A stretch of 16,956 nt of DNA from an uncultured Lachnospiraceae bacterium (GTDB taxonomy: Bacteria > Bacillota > Clostridia > Lachnospirales > Lachnospiraceae), in contig CAJKQE010000044.1 in the NCBI GenBank assembly GCA_905201915.1, positions 1 to 16,956 on the forward strand, in the 5' to 3' direction. Under the pieces are notes generated by a model, which saw only the letters and a list, made by a program, of their open reading frames with translations, was not told the DNA's origin and ran no database searches. Both the position numbers and the translations under genes were made by a program. The number at the start of each line of letters is the position of its first letter. Position 1 is the first letter of the stretch. Shown piece by piece: positions 8,454 through 14,763 of this stretch.

Positions 8454-8611
8454 ATAACAAAAAGAAAAAGTTCTTTTTATATTTCGGAAAGAAAGAGAAA
8501 ATACACAAGAAAGAGACATATCTTTTTCTGCTAGGCAGGCATATCTTTTTAAATCTAAATAATTTATCTTATAAGCAGGGATACCAAAACGGTATCCCCT
8601 TTTCTCTTTCT
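8454..8611 (+). ncRNA. Candidate small RNA of about 155 bases
   Basis: The interval lies between a good promoter (8419-8447) and an intrinsic terminator (8578-8611). It holds no ATG, GTG or TTG before the terminator stem, so it is unlikely to be coding. Visible structures are a 9-pair hairpin, with one G-U pair, 8508-8516 with 8521-8529 around a CATA loop; a small CTGC/GCAG hairpin (8528-8538); an 11-base direct repeat CATATCTTTTT (8517-8527, 8540-8550); and 12 perfect complementary bases, 8490-8501 with 8600-8611, that could close the whole molecule or compete with the terminator's U tract. I do not recognise it as 6S, SRP, RNase P or tmRNA. It could instead be only the long untranslated tail of the upstream operon. 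Confidence 0.4.
8578..8610 (+). terminator. Rho-independent terminator
   Basis: The stem GGGATACC (8578-8585) pairs perfectly with GGTATCCC (8591-8598) around AAAAC, followed by CTTTTCTCTTTC. The U-rich tract is on the plus-strand side. On the minus strand the hairpin also lies just after the Cys-rich gene, but no U run follows, so it is a weak terminator in that direction. Confidence 0.8.
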
Positions 8612-8615
8612 AGAA

Positions 8616-8843
8616 TTAACAAAATCCGCGTCCGTTACCGCAGCATAAGAGTAAGATAATCAATAAAAGACAACTATTGTCTCCACCGCATCCACATCCA
8701 TCGCCACCAAATCCGTTACCGCAGAAACACATCAGTAAGAGAATCCATATAATACAGTTACAATCTCCAAAATTGTGTGTTAAACCTCCTCCGCAGTTGT
8801 CTTCACATCCGCATCCACAGTTTGTAGCAGCTAAATCACTCAT
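8616..8843 (-). CDS. Small Cys/Gly/Leu-rich protein of unknown function
   Basis: I do not recognise a named family. The 75-residue product contains 14 cysteines, many as CGC, CNC or CC, in glycine/asparagine-rich segments. Two short hydrophobic stretches, IIWILLLM (about 31-38) and LLLIILLL (about 59-66), alternate with the Cys/Gly blocks, and the C-terminus reads CCGNGRGFC. The ATG at 8843 is preferred over an in-frame TTG at 8858, because GGAGG lies 8 bases before it. Cysteine-rich mini-proteins of this look occur in Lachnospiraceae, sometimes under chorion-like names. A structural, possibly disulfide-crosslinked spore-layer role is only an inference from composition and from the Csp-like protease gene upstream on the same strand (79-base gap). 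Metal binding or a peptide natural product are alternatives. Confidence 0.8.
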   Translation of the reverse strand: MSDLAATNCGCGCEDNCGGGLTHNFGDCNCIIWILLLMCFCGNGFGGDGCGCGGDNSCLLLIILLLCCGNGRGFC

Positions 8844-8880
8844 GAATAAATCCTCCAAAAAATTTTGATTACACTTACAT

Positions 8881-8908
8881 ATTATGTTGATAAAGAAAAA
8901 TGGTGCAA
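8881..8908 (-). promoter_or_regulatory. Possible promoter of the Cys-rich gene
   Basis: On the minus strand TTGCAC (8903-8908) and CATAAT (8881-8886) are 16 bases apart. The same bases can be read as a sporulation sigma-K-like pattern, AC then 16 bases then CATAnnnT, so the sigma factor cannot be decided by eye. Confidence 0.3.
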
Positions 8909-8922
8909 AAAAATTAAAAAAT

Positions 8923-10617
8923 TCAAGAAAGAATTAACATGGAAAGTACTTGATAAATATCTAAAGTGCCGTATCCCCATTCGCGATTGGGATACAGACG
9001 TTCCGGTGTGCGTTTTGCTCCTCTGATCAGGAGAGTTTTAAGCTCTGTATTATTGAAAATTCTGGGAGGTGTGCGGCGCATTCCCCACTCAACTAAAAGA
9101 GCACTTCCACCGGCAGTAATAGCGGCGGATACAGAGGTTCCTGACATAGTTATAAATTGGTTTTTAGGAGCAGGCCCCAGGACATTGACACCGGGAGCGG
9201 CAAAGTCAGGTTTTGTTTGTCCGTTTCTTGTATATCCTCTGCTGGAATTTAAAAAAAGGCTGTTATTATAGGCATTATAAGCAGCAGCAGTAATAACAGA
9301 AGTAGAGTCAGAAGGTGCTGTAAGGGTTGTATCCGGATTAGGCTGTATAAAAGTAATATCCGGATTGGCAAGACCAGTGATGGGAAGCCAAAGATGAAAA
9401 GAACCCTGTCCCTGTATATTTGTATAAATCCGTATTTTCCAGATGCCGGGTGTAGGATTGTCAAAACGGATAAAAATCAGTTGATTGCCGGATATCGTTT
9501 GAAACATCTCTGAGCTGACAAAGATTTTCGTATCCTCTAAAATAAAAGAAATGTTTTCACTGAAACTAATGCGCGGAGAAATTTTTTGTACTGTTTCCCC
9601 TAAAGGAGATTCAAATCCCACAGCAAAAACTTCCGGGGGATTACTCCAAAATTCTACATAAAATCCAAAGCTGTTTTCCGGTACCAGTATTTCTACATCT
9701 GTGGAAGTTTCATCACCGGAAAAACTGCCGTAATAATGATGCGCTTTTCCGGCTTCGTTTCCGGCTGCTACAATAGAATGAAGCCCCCGATAATTATCTG
9801 CAATCGCAAGCATGGAGTCCACTGGAGAAACTCCTGTATGAGGGCCTTGATTTGTACCAAGACTAAAACATAGTACAAGAGGCTTTTCCAGTTCTTCTGC
9901 CAATAGAGTAAGGTAACGAATTCCCATCATAATATCTGTACTTTGATAGGCAGGCATATCCCCAGTGGCAAAAAAAAGAGATTTTAAATATTGTTTTGCT
10001 TCTTTTAATTTCACTACAGCCAGCATACTTTCCGGAGCAGCACCATTAAAATCAGATTGAGGAAGGGTACTTCCCCCGGCTACACCAGCAAGAAAAGTAC
10101 CGTGACCATTGGTGTCTTCACTGGGAATGACAGAAAGAGGATTTTCAGAAGCCAGCGCTGCATTTAAGTCGCCATTGTTATAAGCACTTCCATATTCTAA
10201 ATCGAAAGGAGGTGTGCCTTCTTGAAGTGTTTGATCCCATAGTCCGTAAATTCTGCTGCTTCCATCTGTTTTTCGAAACGCAGGATGCGTGTAATCTATG
10301 CCTGTGTCAATAAACCCCAGGAGTACATTTGCTCCTTTTAAATTTAGAACAGGCTGTGTTTGTACCGAGGTAATACCGGAAACATCCAGACTTATTGAGT
10401 CAAGGAGGGTGTACAGTTTTGGTACTGTGTTATAAAAAAAACCATATTCATAAAAGTCTGGGTAGAGTTCTTCTTCTAAGGGATAATGTATCATTCCATA
10501 ATAACTGTTAAAAATTTGAGCACCCCATTCTGCATATTCTTCTAAAAAATCAGAATATATGGGCAGGATGATATCCGCATATTTTTCTGAGAGAATAAAA
10601 TCTTTTTTTGATGGCAT
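8923..10617 (-). CDS. Csp-type subtilisin-like serine peptidase (S8)
   Basis: This 564-residue subtilase has all four catalytic positions: D104 in GFIDTGID, H172 in NGHGTF, the oxyanion N287 in AAGNEAG, and S495 in MSGTSVSA. Residues 1 to about 80 look like a propeptide, without a signal peptide. A beta-rich insertion of roughly residues 300-420 sits between the Asn and Ser motifs. Prodomain, no signal peptide and an inserted jelly-roll-like block are the layout of clostridial Csp proteases, which in Clostridium perfringens and C. difficile activate the cortex hydrolase SleC during spore germination. That orthology is an inference; Lachnospiraceae carry several paralogues and no sleC is in view. 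The ATG follows GGAGTGA by about 5 bases. The Cys-rich gene lies downstream on the same strand. Confidence 0.85.
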   Translation of the reverse strand: MPSKKDFILSEKYADIILPIYSDFLEEYAEWGAQIFNSYYGMIHYPLEEELYPDFYEYGFFYNTVPKLYTLLDSISLDVSGITSVQTQPVLNLKGANVLLGFIDTGIDYTHPAFRKTDGSSRIYGLWDQTLQEGTPPFDLEYGSAYNNGDLNAALASENPLSVIPSEDTNGHGTFLAGVAGGSTLPQSDFNGAAPESMLAVVKLKEAKQYLKSLFFATGDMPAYQSTDIMMGIRYLTLLAEELEKPLVLCFSLGTNQGPHTGVSPVDSMLAIADNYRGLHSIVAAGNEAGKAHHYYGSFSGDETSTDVEILVPENSFGFYVEFWSNPPEVFAVGFESPLGETVQKISPRISFSENISFILEDTKIFVSSEMFQTISGNQLIFIRFDNPTPGIWKIRIYTNIQGQGSFHLWLPITGLANPDITFIQPNPDTTLTAPSDSTSVITAAAYNAYNNSLFLNSSRGYTRNGQTKPDFAAPGVNVLGPAPKNQFITMSGTSVSAAITAGGSALLVEWGMRRTPPRIFNNTELKTLLIRGAKRTPERLYPNREWGYGTLDIYQVLSMLILS

Positions 10618-10642
10618 AAATCACTCCATAAGACTTTTTAAA

Positions 10643-10671
10643 ACTTTATGAAGTGAGAGAAGAAAACTTGA
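10643..10671 (-). promoter_or_regulatory. Possible sigma-E-like promoter of the Csp-type protease
   Basis: On the minus strand CATAAAGT (10643-10650) lies 14 bases after TCAAGTT (10665-10671). This resembles the sporulation sigma-E pattern kmATATT-N14-CATACAnT (5 of 7 and most of the -10). No convincing sigma-A pair was found here. Sporulation control would fit a germination protease, but a pattern this short can arise by chance. Confidence 0.3.
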
Positions 10672-10837
10672 CTGAAACTCTTACTCTTTCTAAAGAATAC
10701 AATTCAAAAAGAGCTTAGACGGTATAATGAGATTGCGTTGATTTTTTACAGAAATGAGGGTATTCTATTCATATAGAACAGTTATAAGAAGGATAGGTTA
10801 TATCTATATTGGAAAAGCAAAATAATTTTGAATTTTC

Positions 10838-10884
10838 TTAATCACAGGTTAATTTTGCTTCTTGAAAGTTAATGACAGGTAAAT
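10838..10884 (+). repeat. Pair of 16-base direct repeats, operator-like
   Basis: TTAATCACAGGTTAAT (10838-10853) and TTAATGACAGGTAAAT (10869-10884) agree at 14 of 16 positions, and their starts are 31 bases apart, about three turns of B-DNA, so both copies face the same side of the helix. They end 22 bases before the TATAAT at 10907, which has no recognisable -35. Binding by the adjacent XRE regulator, perhaps as an activator, is an inference. Confidence 0.45.
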
Positions 10885-10906
10885 AGAAAATGATTGTATC
10901 AACGAT

Positions 10907-10912
10907 TATAAT
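10907..10912 (+). promoter_or_regulatory. -10 element of the XRE operon
   Basis: A perfect TATAAT lies 34 bases before the ATG of the XRE gene, with a suitable ribosome binding site between. The sequence 17 bases upstream (around 10884-10889) is a poor -35, suggesting dependence on an activator. Confidence 0.5.
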
Positions 10913-10946
10913 AAGAGTGTAAATAAAGAATAAAGGAGATACTCTT

Positions 10947-12011
10947 ATGAAAATAAATGAAATTATTCGTCAAAAACGATTAGAAAAAGGACTTACGCAG
11001 GAACAAGTTGCCAATTATTTGGGGGTATCTACGCCGGCTGTCAATAAATGGGAGAAAGGTACAACTTATCCAGATATTGTATTATTACCAGTACTTGCAC
11101 GTCTTTTAGACACAGACCTTAATACACTTTTATCTTTTAAAAATGATTTATCTGAAAAAGAGGTAGCACTTTTTATAAATGAAGTATCTGAAACAATTGA
11201 TAAAAAAGGATTTGAAGCCGGTTATGCTTTAGCAATGGATAAAATTAAAGAATTTCCAAATTGTGATTTGCTAATTGGTAATATGGCAATGTTACTAGAA
11301 GGAGCTTTGATTTTTTCTGGTAAAAAAGCGAATAAAGAGTATCAGGATAAAATTGAAAATTTACATAAATATGCTGCAAAAAGTAATGATGTAAATATTA
11401 GAGAATCATCACAAAGCATCTTAATTTCTAAATTAATAGAGAGAAAAGAATATGATCAAGCTCAAAAAATTCTTGATACATTTTCAAAAGAAAATTTTGT
11501 AGACAGAAAACAACTTCAGGCAAATTTGTATATTGCCAGGGGTGATTTAGAAAAGGCTGCACAAATGGTAGAAGAAAAATTATTGTCTGCAACAAATGAT
11601 TTTCATGCTTCACTGATAACGTTAATGGAAATTGCAATAAAAGAGAAAAGAATAGAAGATGCGGAGTATATTGCAGATGTAGATAAACAAGCGTCACAAT
11701 TATTTGACCTATGGGAATATAATTCCTATGTGGCTCAGTTTGAATTTTATTCTGCAACAAAAAATAAAGTAAAATGTTTAAAATTGCTTTTGCCAATGCT
11801 GAAATCTTTGAGAAAAAAGTGGAATATCAATGCTTCTCCGCTTTATCGACATATCAAATCAAAAGAAGTTGATACAGAGATGGGAGCTAAATTTCAAAAG
11901 ACGATTATTCAAGCAATTAAAACGGATGAAGATTCTCAATTTTTAAAAGATAGTACGGAATTTGAGGAATGTCTAAAAGAGATAGATGAAGAAAGGAGTT
12001 TGGAAGAATAA
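10947..12011 (+). CDS. XRE-family transcriptional regulator with helical C-terminal domain
   Basis: Residues 1 to about 60 form a Cro/C1-type helix-turn-helix. The segment LEKGLTQEQVANYLGVSTPAVNKWEKG (about 12-38) has the two helices and the conserved WEKG, then PDIVLLPVLARLLD. The remaining 290 residues are charged and helical with recurring paired helices, as in TPR-like sensor domains of Gram-positive XRE regulators. No metal or nucleotide motif is visible. AAAGGAG (10932-10938) sits 8 bases before ATG. A membrane-protein gene starts one base after its stop, so the pair is an operon. The regulator may respond to a peptide or to envelope state and control that partner, but no ligand can be inferred from sequence. 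Its AT-rich composition is slightly stronger than that of its neighbours. Confidence 0.9.
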   Translation: MKINEIIRQKRLEKGLTQEQVANYLGVSTPAVNKWEKGTTYPDIVLLPVLARLLDTDLNTLLSFKNDLSEKEVALFINEVSETIDKKGFEAGYALAMDKIKEFPNCDLLIGNMAMLLEGALIFSGKKANKEYQDKIENLHKYAAKSNDVNIRESSQSILISKLIERKEYDQAQKILDTFSKENFVDRKQLQANLYIARGDLEKAAQMVEEKLLSATNDFHASLITLMEIAIKEKRIEDAEYIADVDKQASQLFDLWEYNSYVAQFEFYSATKNKVKCLKLLLPMLKSLRKKWNINASPLYRHIKSKEVDTEMGAKFQKTIIQAIKTDEDSQFLKDSTEFEECLKEIDEERSLEE

Positions 12012-12012
12012 T

Positions 12013-12357
12013 ATGAAAAAGAGTATTTATTGGCTGGCAATCTCAGCATTTATTATGCTTGTTTTGCCGTGGCTCGTAGTAACATTTGTAACAAATGACG
12101 CAGGAATGATTGCTACTATTATTTTATTTTTTGCAGTTAATCCTCTTTATTTTATAATTATGGGTGCGTTCGCAGGGGAAAATGTTAAAACATTATGGTG
12201 GATACCCGTCTTTTCTGCGATATTTTTCTTAGCAGGTGCATGGATATTTTTTGCAATGGGGGAACTCTCATTTATCGGTTATGCACTTGCTTATGTTGTT
12301 ATAGGGATAGTAGCTATGTTGATTTCTGTGTTTTTAAAGAAAAAAGCACAGCAGTAA
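12013..12357 (+). CDS. Small four-helix membrane protein
   Basis: I do not recognise a named family. The 114-residue product is almost entirely hydrophobic, with about four predicted transmembrane segments (roughly 6-26, 33-54, 62-82, 86-108) and a basic tail KKKAQQ. It has no catalytic motif. ATG 12013 is chosen over an in-frame ATG at 11986, because the first would lie upstream of the AAAGGAG (11992-11998), and the hydrophobic helix begins right after 12013. A second SD-like GGAAG (12002-12006) is 6 bases away. It follows the XRE gene by one base, so the two are cotranscribed. Pairs of an XRE regulator with a small integral membrane protein are frequent in Firmicutes; immunity or stress roles are possible but unproven. 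Confidence 0.8.
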   Translation: MKKSIYWLAISAFIMLVLPWLVVTFVTNDAGMIATIILFFAVNPLYFIIMGAFAGENVKTLWWIPVFSAIFFLAGAWIFFAMGELSFIGYALAYVVIGIVAMLISVFLKKKAQQ

Positions 12358-12405
12358 TTTTATTTATAATTGCAAATATCGAACTGTACCGAATAGAGTA
12401 TAAAG

Positions 12406-12445
12406 TCCCTTTTATTTATTTTCACATATACTAATGAAAAAGGGA
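12406..12445 (+). promoter_or_regulatory. Inverted repeat that could mask the S8 ribosome binding site
   Basis: TCCCTTTT (12406-12413) is the exact complement of AAAAGGGA (12438-12445), the ribosome binding site of the compact subtilase, with a 24-base loop. Pairing would hide the site. The stem is short and mostly A-U, so it may be coincidental. Confidence 0.25.
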
Positions 12446-12453
12446 ATTTTGTC

Positions 12454-13326
12454 ATGGACAAAGTAAAAAAAGCAGGTAATTATCAGTGCGATAATACAAA
12501 AAATGAACTTTGGACAGGAAAAGGAATTGGTGTTGCTGTATTGGATACAGGAGCATTTCCCCATATAGATTTTGACACCCGTATTTGGTGCTTTCAGGAT
12601 TTTGTCAACGGACGGATAAAGCCTTATGATGATAACGGACATGGAACTCATGTACTGGGAATTATCGGTGGAAGCGGTGCAGCTGGAAAGGGTAAAATTC
12701 AGGGAATTGCTCCTGAATGTGGTCTTATCCCAATTAAAGTGCTGGATAAAAAAGGAAATGGAAGTAAGGAAAAAGTACTGAAAGCTTTTCAATGGATTTT
12801 AAAAAATAGAGAAAATTATAACATTCGTATTGTAAATATTTCTGTAGGCACAACCAGAAGAGAAGGGCATGAGGATTTAATTCGGGCAGTAGAAGAAGTT
12901 TGGGATGCAGGACTTGTGGTAGTAGCGGCAGCCGGAAATATGGGACCGGGAAGATGTAGTATTACAGCTCCCGGTAGCAGTCGAAAAATTATTACGGTAG
13001 GTTCTTCGGATATGTTGATGAAAAATCATGGGATTTCAGGGAGAGGTCCCACAAAAGAATGTGTCAGTAAACCGGATATTGTAGCTCCCGGAAATGAAAT
13101 TATGTCTTGTACGAACTCCGACAGTCTATTTCCCTATATCGCAAGAAGCGGCACGTCCATGTCAACCCCGATTGTGTCAGGAGGCATTGCTCTTTTACTG
13201 GAAAAATATCCTGAGATGACGAATTTAGAAGTGAAAAAGAAACTTTGGAAAACAGCAAAAGACCTAGGGTATGAACATAATCTTCAAGGCTGGGGATTGT
13301 TTGATTTGCATAAATTTTTGCAGTAA
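12454..13326 (+). CDS. Compact intracellular subtilisin-like serine peptidase (S8)
   Basis: This 290-residue protein is little more than a subtilase core: D31 in AVLDTGA, H63 in NGHGTHV, oxyanion N162 in AAAGNMGPG, and S235 in RSGTSMSTP. There is no signal peptide and almost no propeptide, since the catalytic Asp already lies at residue 31, so it should act in the cytoplasm or mother cell rather than be secreted. Its layout resembles AprX/Isp-type intracellular proteases more than the larger Csp-type gene at 8923-10617. AGGGA (12441-12445) precedes the ATG by 8 bases. It stands alone, 96 bases after the membrane-protein gene. No terminator separates them, so read-through from the XRE operon is possible. 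The substrate is unknown. Confidence 0.92.
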   Translation: MDKVKKAGNYQCDNTKNELWTGKGIGVAVLDTGAFPHIDFDTRIWCFQDFVNGRIKPYDDNGHGTHVLGIIGGSGAAGKGKIQGIAPECGLIPIKVLDKKGNGSKEKVLKAFQWILKNRENYNIRIVNISVGTTRREGHEDLIRAVEEVWDAGLVVVAAAGNMGPGRCSITAPGSSRKIITVGSSDMLMKNHGISGRGPTKECVSKPDIVAPGNEIMSCTNSDSLFPYIARSGTSMSTPIVSGGIALLLEKYPEMTNLEVKKKLWKTAKDLGYEHNLQGWGLFDLHKFLQ

Positions 13327-13329
13327 CTC

Positions 13330-13359
13330 TTGACAAATAACCTTTTTGTCTATTAAAAT
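13330..13359 (+). promoter_or_regulatory. Sigma-A promoter of icd
   Basis: TTGACA (13330-13335) is followed 18 bases later by TAAAAT (13354-13359), five of six matches to the -10 consensus, starting 4 bases after the upstream stop. This makes icd an independent transcription unit. Confidence 0.65.
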
Positions 13360-13416
13360 GTACAAAGTAGTTTAATGAAACGCAGTGATGATTTGAGAAA
13401 GTAAGAGGTAGAAGAT

Positions 13417-14622
13417 ATGGGAAAAATACAAATGGCAACACCTTTAGTAGAGATGGACGGAGATGAAATGACAAGAATTTTATGGGGGTGGATAAAAGAG
13501 GAACTTCTTTCTCCCTTTCTTGATTTAAATACCGAATATTATGATTTAGGATTGAAATACAGGGATGAGACAAAGGATGAAGTGACTTTGGCTGCTGCTG
13601 AAGCAATAAAAAAATATAAGGTAGGAGTAAAATGTGCAACAATTACCCCAAATGCAGCCAGAGTAGAAGAATACCATTTAAAAGAAATGTATAAAAGCCC
13701 TAACGCCACTATTCGCTCTTGTTTAGATGGTACGGTTTTTCGTACTCCTATTTTAGTAAAGGGAATTGAACCTTGTGTAAAAAACTGGAAAAAACCTATT
13801 ACCATAGCAAGACATGCTTATGGTGATGTATATAAAAATGCTGAAATGAAAATTCCGGGAGCCGGGAAGGTGGAATTGGTCTATACAAATGAAAGAGGAG
13901 AAGAAACAAGAGAATTAGTACAGGTATTTCAAGAGCCGGGTATTGTTCAGGGAATGCATAATTTAACTTCTTCTATTGAAAGTTTTGCCAGATCCTGTTT
14001 TTCTTATGCATTGGATTGTCATGAAGATTTATGGTTTTCTTCTAAGGATACCATTTCTAAAAAATATGATCATACTTTTAAAGATATTTTTCAGGAAATT
14101 TATGAAAGAGAATATAAAGAAAAATTTGAAAAAGAAAATATTTCTTATTTTTACACCTTAATTGATGATGCAGTAGCTCGTATTATGAAAGCGGAGGGTG
14201 GATTTATATGGGCATGTAAAAATTATGACGGAGACGTAATGAGCGATATGGTTTCCTCTGCTTTTGGCTCTCTTGCCATGATGACCTCTGTCTTAGTATC
14301 TCCGAAAGGATATTTTGAATACGAAGCCGCCCACGGCACAGTACAGCGTCATTATTATCAATATCTGGAAGGAAAACAGACCTCCACAAATCCGGTAGCA
14401 ACTATTTTTGCGTGGAGTGGCGCTTTAAGAAAGCGAGGAGAACTGGATGGTAATTCAGAATTAGAACAATTTGCAGGCAAATTGGAGCAGGCTGTTTTAA
14501 AAGTTATTGAGTCAGGAAAGATGACAAAAGATTTGGCTACAATTACCACAGAAACTTCTGTAACCGTATTAAACAGTTTGGATTTTATAAAAGAAATCAG
14601 AAAAGAATTAGAGATGTTGTAA
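13417..14622 (+). CDS. icd: NADP-dependent isocitrate dehydrogenase, eukaryote-like homodimeric type
   Basis: The enzyme oxidatively decarboxylates isocitrate to 2-oxoglutarate, giving NADPH and the carbon skeleton for glutamate. The 401-residue sequence matches the type II family of mitochondrial and cytosolic eukaryotic IDHs rather than E. coli Icd. The evidence is TITPNAARVEEYHL (75-88), SPNATIRSCLDGTVFR (94-109), RHAYGDVYKN (132-141) with the catalytic Tyr, the lysine in FSSKDT (207-212), the metal-binding aspartates in DDAVA (250-254) and CKNYDGDVMSD (267-277), and HGTVQRHY (306-313), whose Arg-His pair favours NADP. AAGAGG-type SD sequence stands about 8 bases before ATG. It supplies glutamate, the starting amino acid of the hem pathway, but is not cotranscribed with it. 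It is convergent with the ABC-F gene. Confidence 0.95.
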   Translation: MGKIQMATPLVEMDGDEMTRILWGWIKEELLSPFLDLNTEYYDLGLKYRDETKDEVTLAAAEAIKKYKVGVKCATITPNAARVEEYHLKEMYKSPNATIRSCLDGTVFRTPILVKGIEPCVKNWKKPITIARHAYGDVYKNAEMKIPGAGKVELVYTNERGEETRELVQVFQEPGIVQGMHNLTSSIESFARSCFSYALDCHEDLWFSSKDTISKKYDHTFKDIFQEIYEREYKEKFEKENISYFYTLIDDAVARIMKAEGGFIWACKNYDGDVMSDMVSSAFGSLAMMTSVLVSPKGYFEYEAAHGTVQRHYYQYLEGKQTSTNPVATIFAWSGALRKRGELDGNSELEQFAGKLEQAVLKVIESGKMTKDLATITTETSVTVLNSLDFIKEIRKELEML

Positions 14623-14656
14623 ATAATAAGAAACTGTCACATTAAACAAAAATTCA

Positions 14657-14750
14657 GAAAATTTCTACATTTTTAGCAAATTTGTCGAGCACGCTTTGAG
14701 AATGCAAGCTCAAAGTCAGCGCAGACTGAGTGCAAAATGTAGAAATTTTC
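14657..14750. repeat. 94-base palindromic element between convergent genes
   Basis: The arm GAAAATTTCTACATTTT (14657-14673) is exactly complementary to AAAATGTAGAAATTTTC (14734-14750). Inside, CTTTGAG (14694-14700) pairs with CTCAAAG (14709-14715), and a GC-richer block (14683-14733) contrasts with the AT-rich arms. TTAGCAAA occurs at 14673-14680 and again just outside at 14755-14762. It lies between the stops of icd and the ABC-F gene, so it may end both transcripts; on the minus strand the far arm is followed by TGAATTTTTGTTT, a passable U tract. The nested layout also fits a dispersed palindromic repeat. Confidence 0.6.
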
Positions 14751-14763
14751 TCGATTAGCAAAA

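Larger units (their letters stand above)
10618..10946. other. Divergent intergenic region between Csp-type protease and XRE regulator
   Basis: This 329-base stretch contains no credible ORF. It holds the possible sigma-E-like promoter for the protease, a plus-strand TTGATT-17-TATTCT promoter-like pair (10738-10766), a short palindrome TTCTAT-TCAT-ATAGAA (10763-10778), the 16-base direct repeats at 10838-10884, a TATAAT at 10907-10912, and AAAGGAG (10932-10938) serving the XRE gene. Confidence 0.6.

Noticed and set aside
8677..8868. Plus-strand ORF rich in Pro and His
   Set aside because: It is the antisense reading of the Gly/Cys-rich gene; the minus strand has the GGAGG site and sensible protein features.
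10723..10728. TATAAT on the plus strand as a further promoter
   Set aside because: The bases 17 upstream (CAATTC) do not resemble a -35, and no gene starts within 200 bases.
10763..10778. Short palindrome TTCTAT-TCAT-ATAGAA
   Set aside because: Six AT-rich pairs occur often by chance in such sequence and no partner feature supports it.
12195..12434. 79-codon plus-strand ORF overlapping the membrane-protein gene
   Set aside because: It is a shifted frame of the membrane-protein gene without a suitable ribosome binding site.
8616..13326. Defence or toxin-antitoxin island formed by the two proteases, XRE regulator and membrane protein
   Set aside because: No nuclease, toxin or phage-sensing motif is seen, and both proteases fit known cellular subtilase types.
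13100..13642. 180-codon minus-strand ORF spanning the icd promoter
   Set aside because: It overlaps two strong plus-strand genes and lacks recognisable motifs; length is explained by codon bias of the opposite strand.
14657..14750. CRISPR array or IS end
   Set aside because: There is only one palindromic unit, no spacer series and no transposase remnant nearby.
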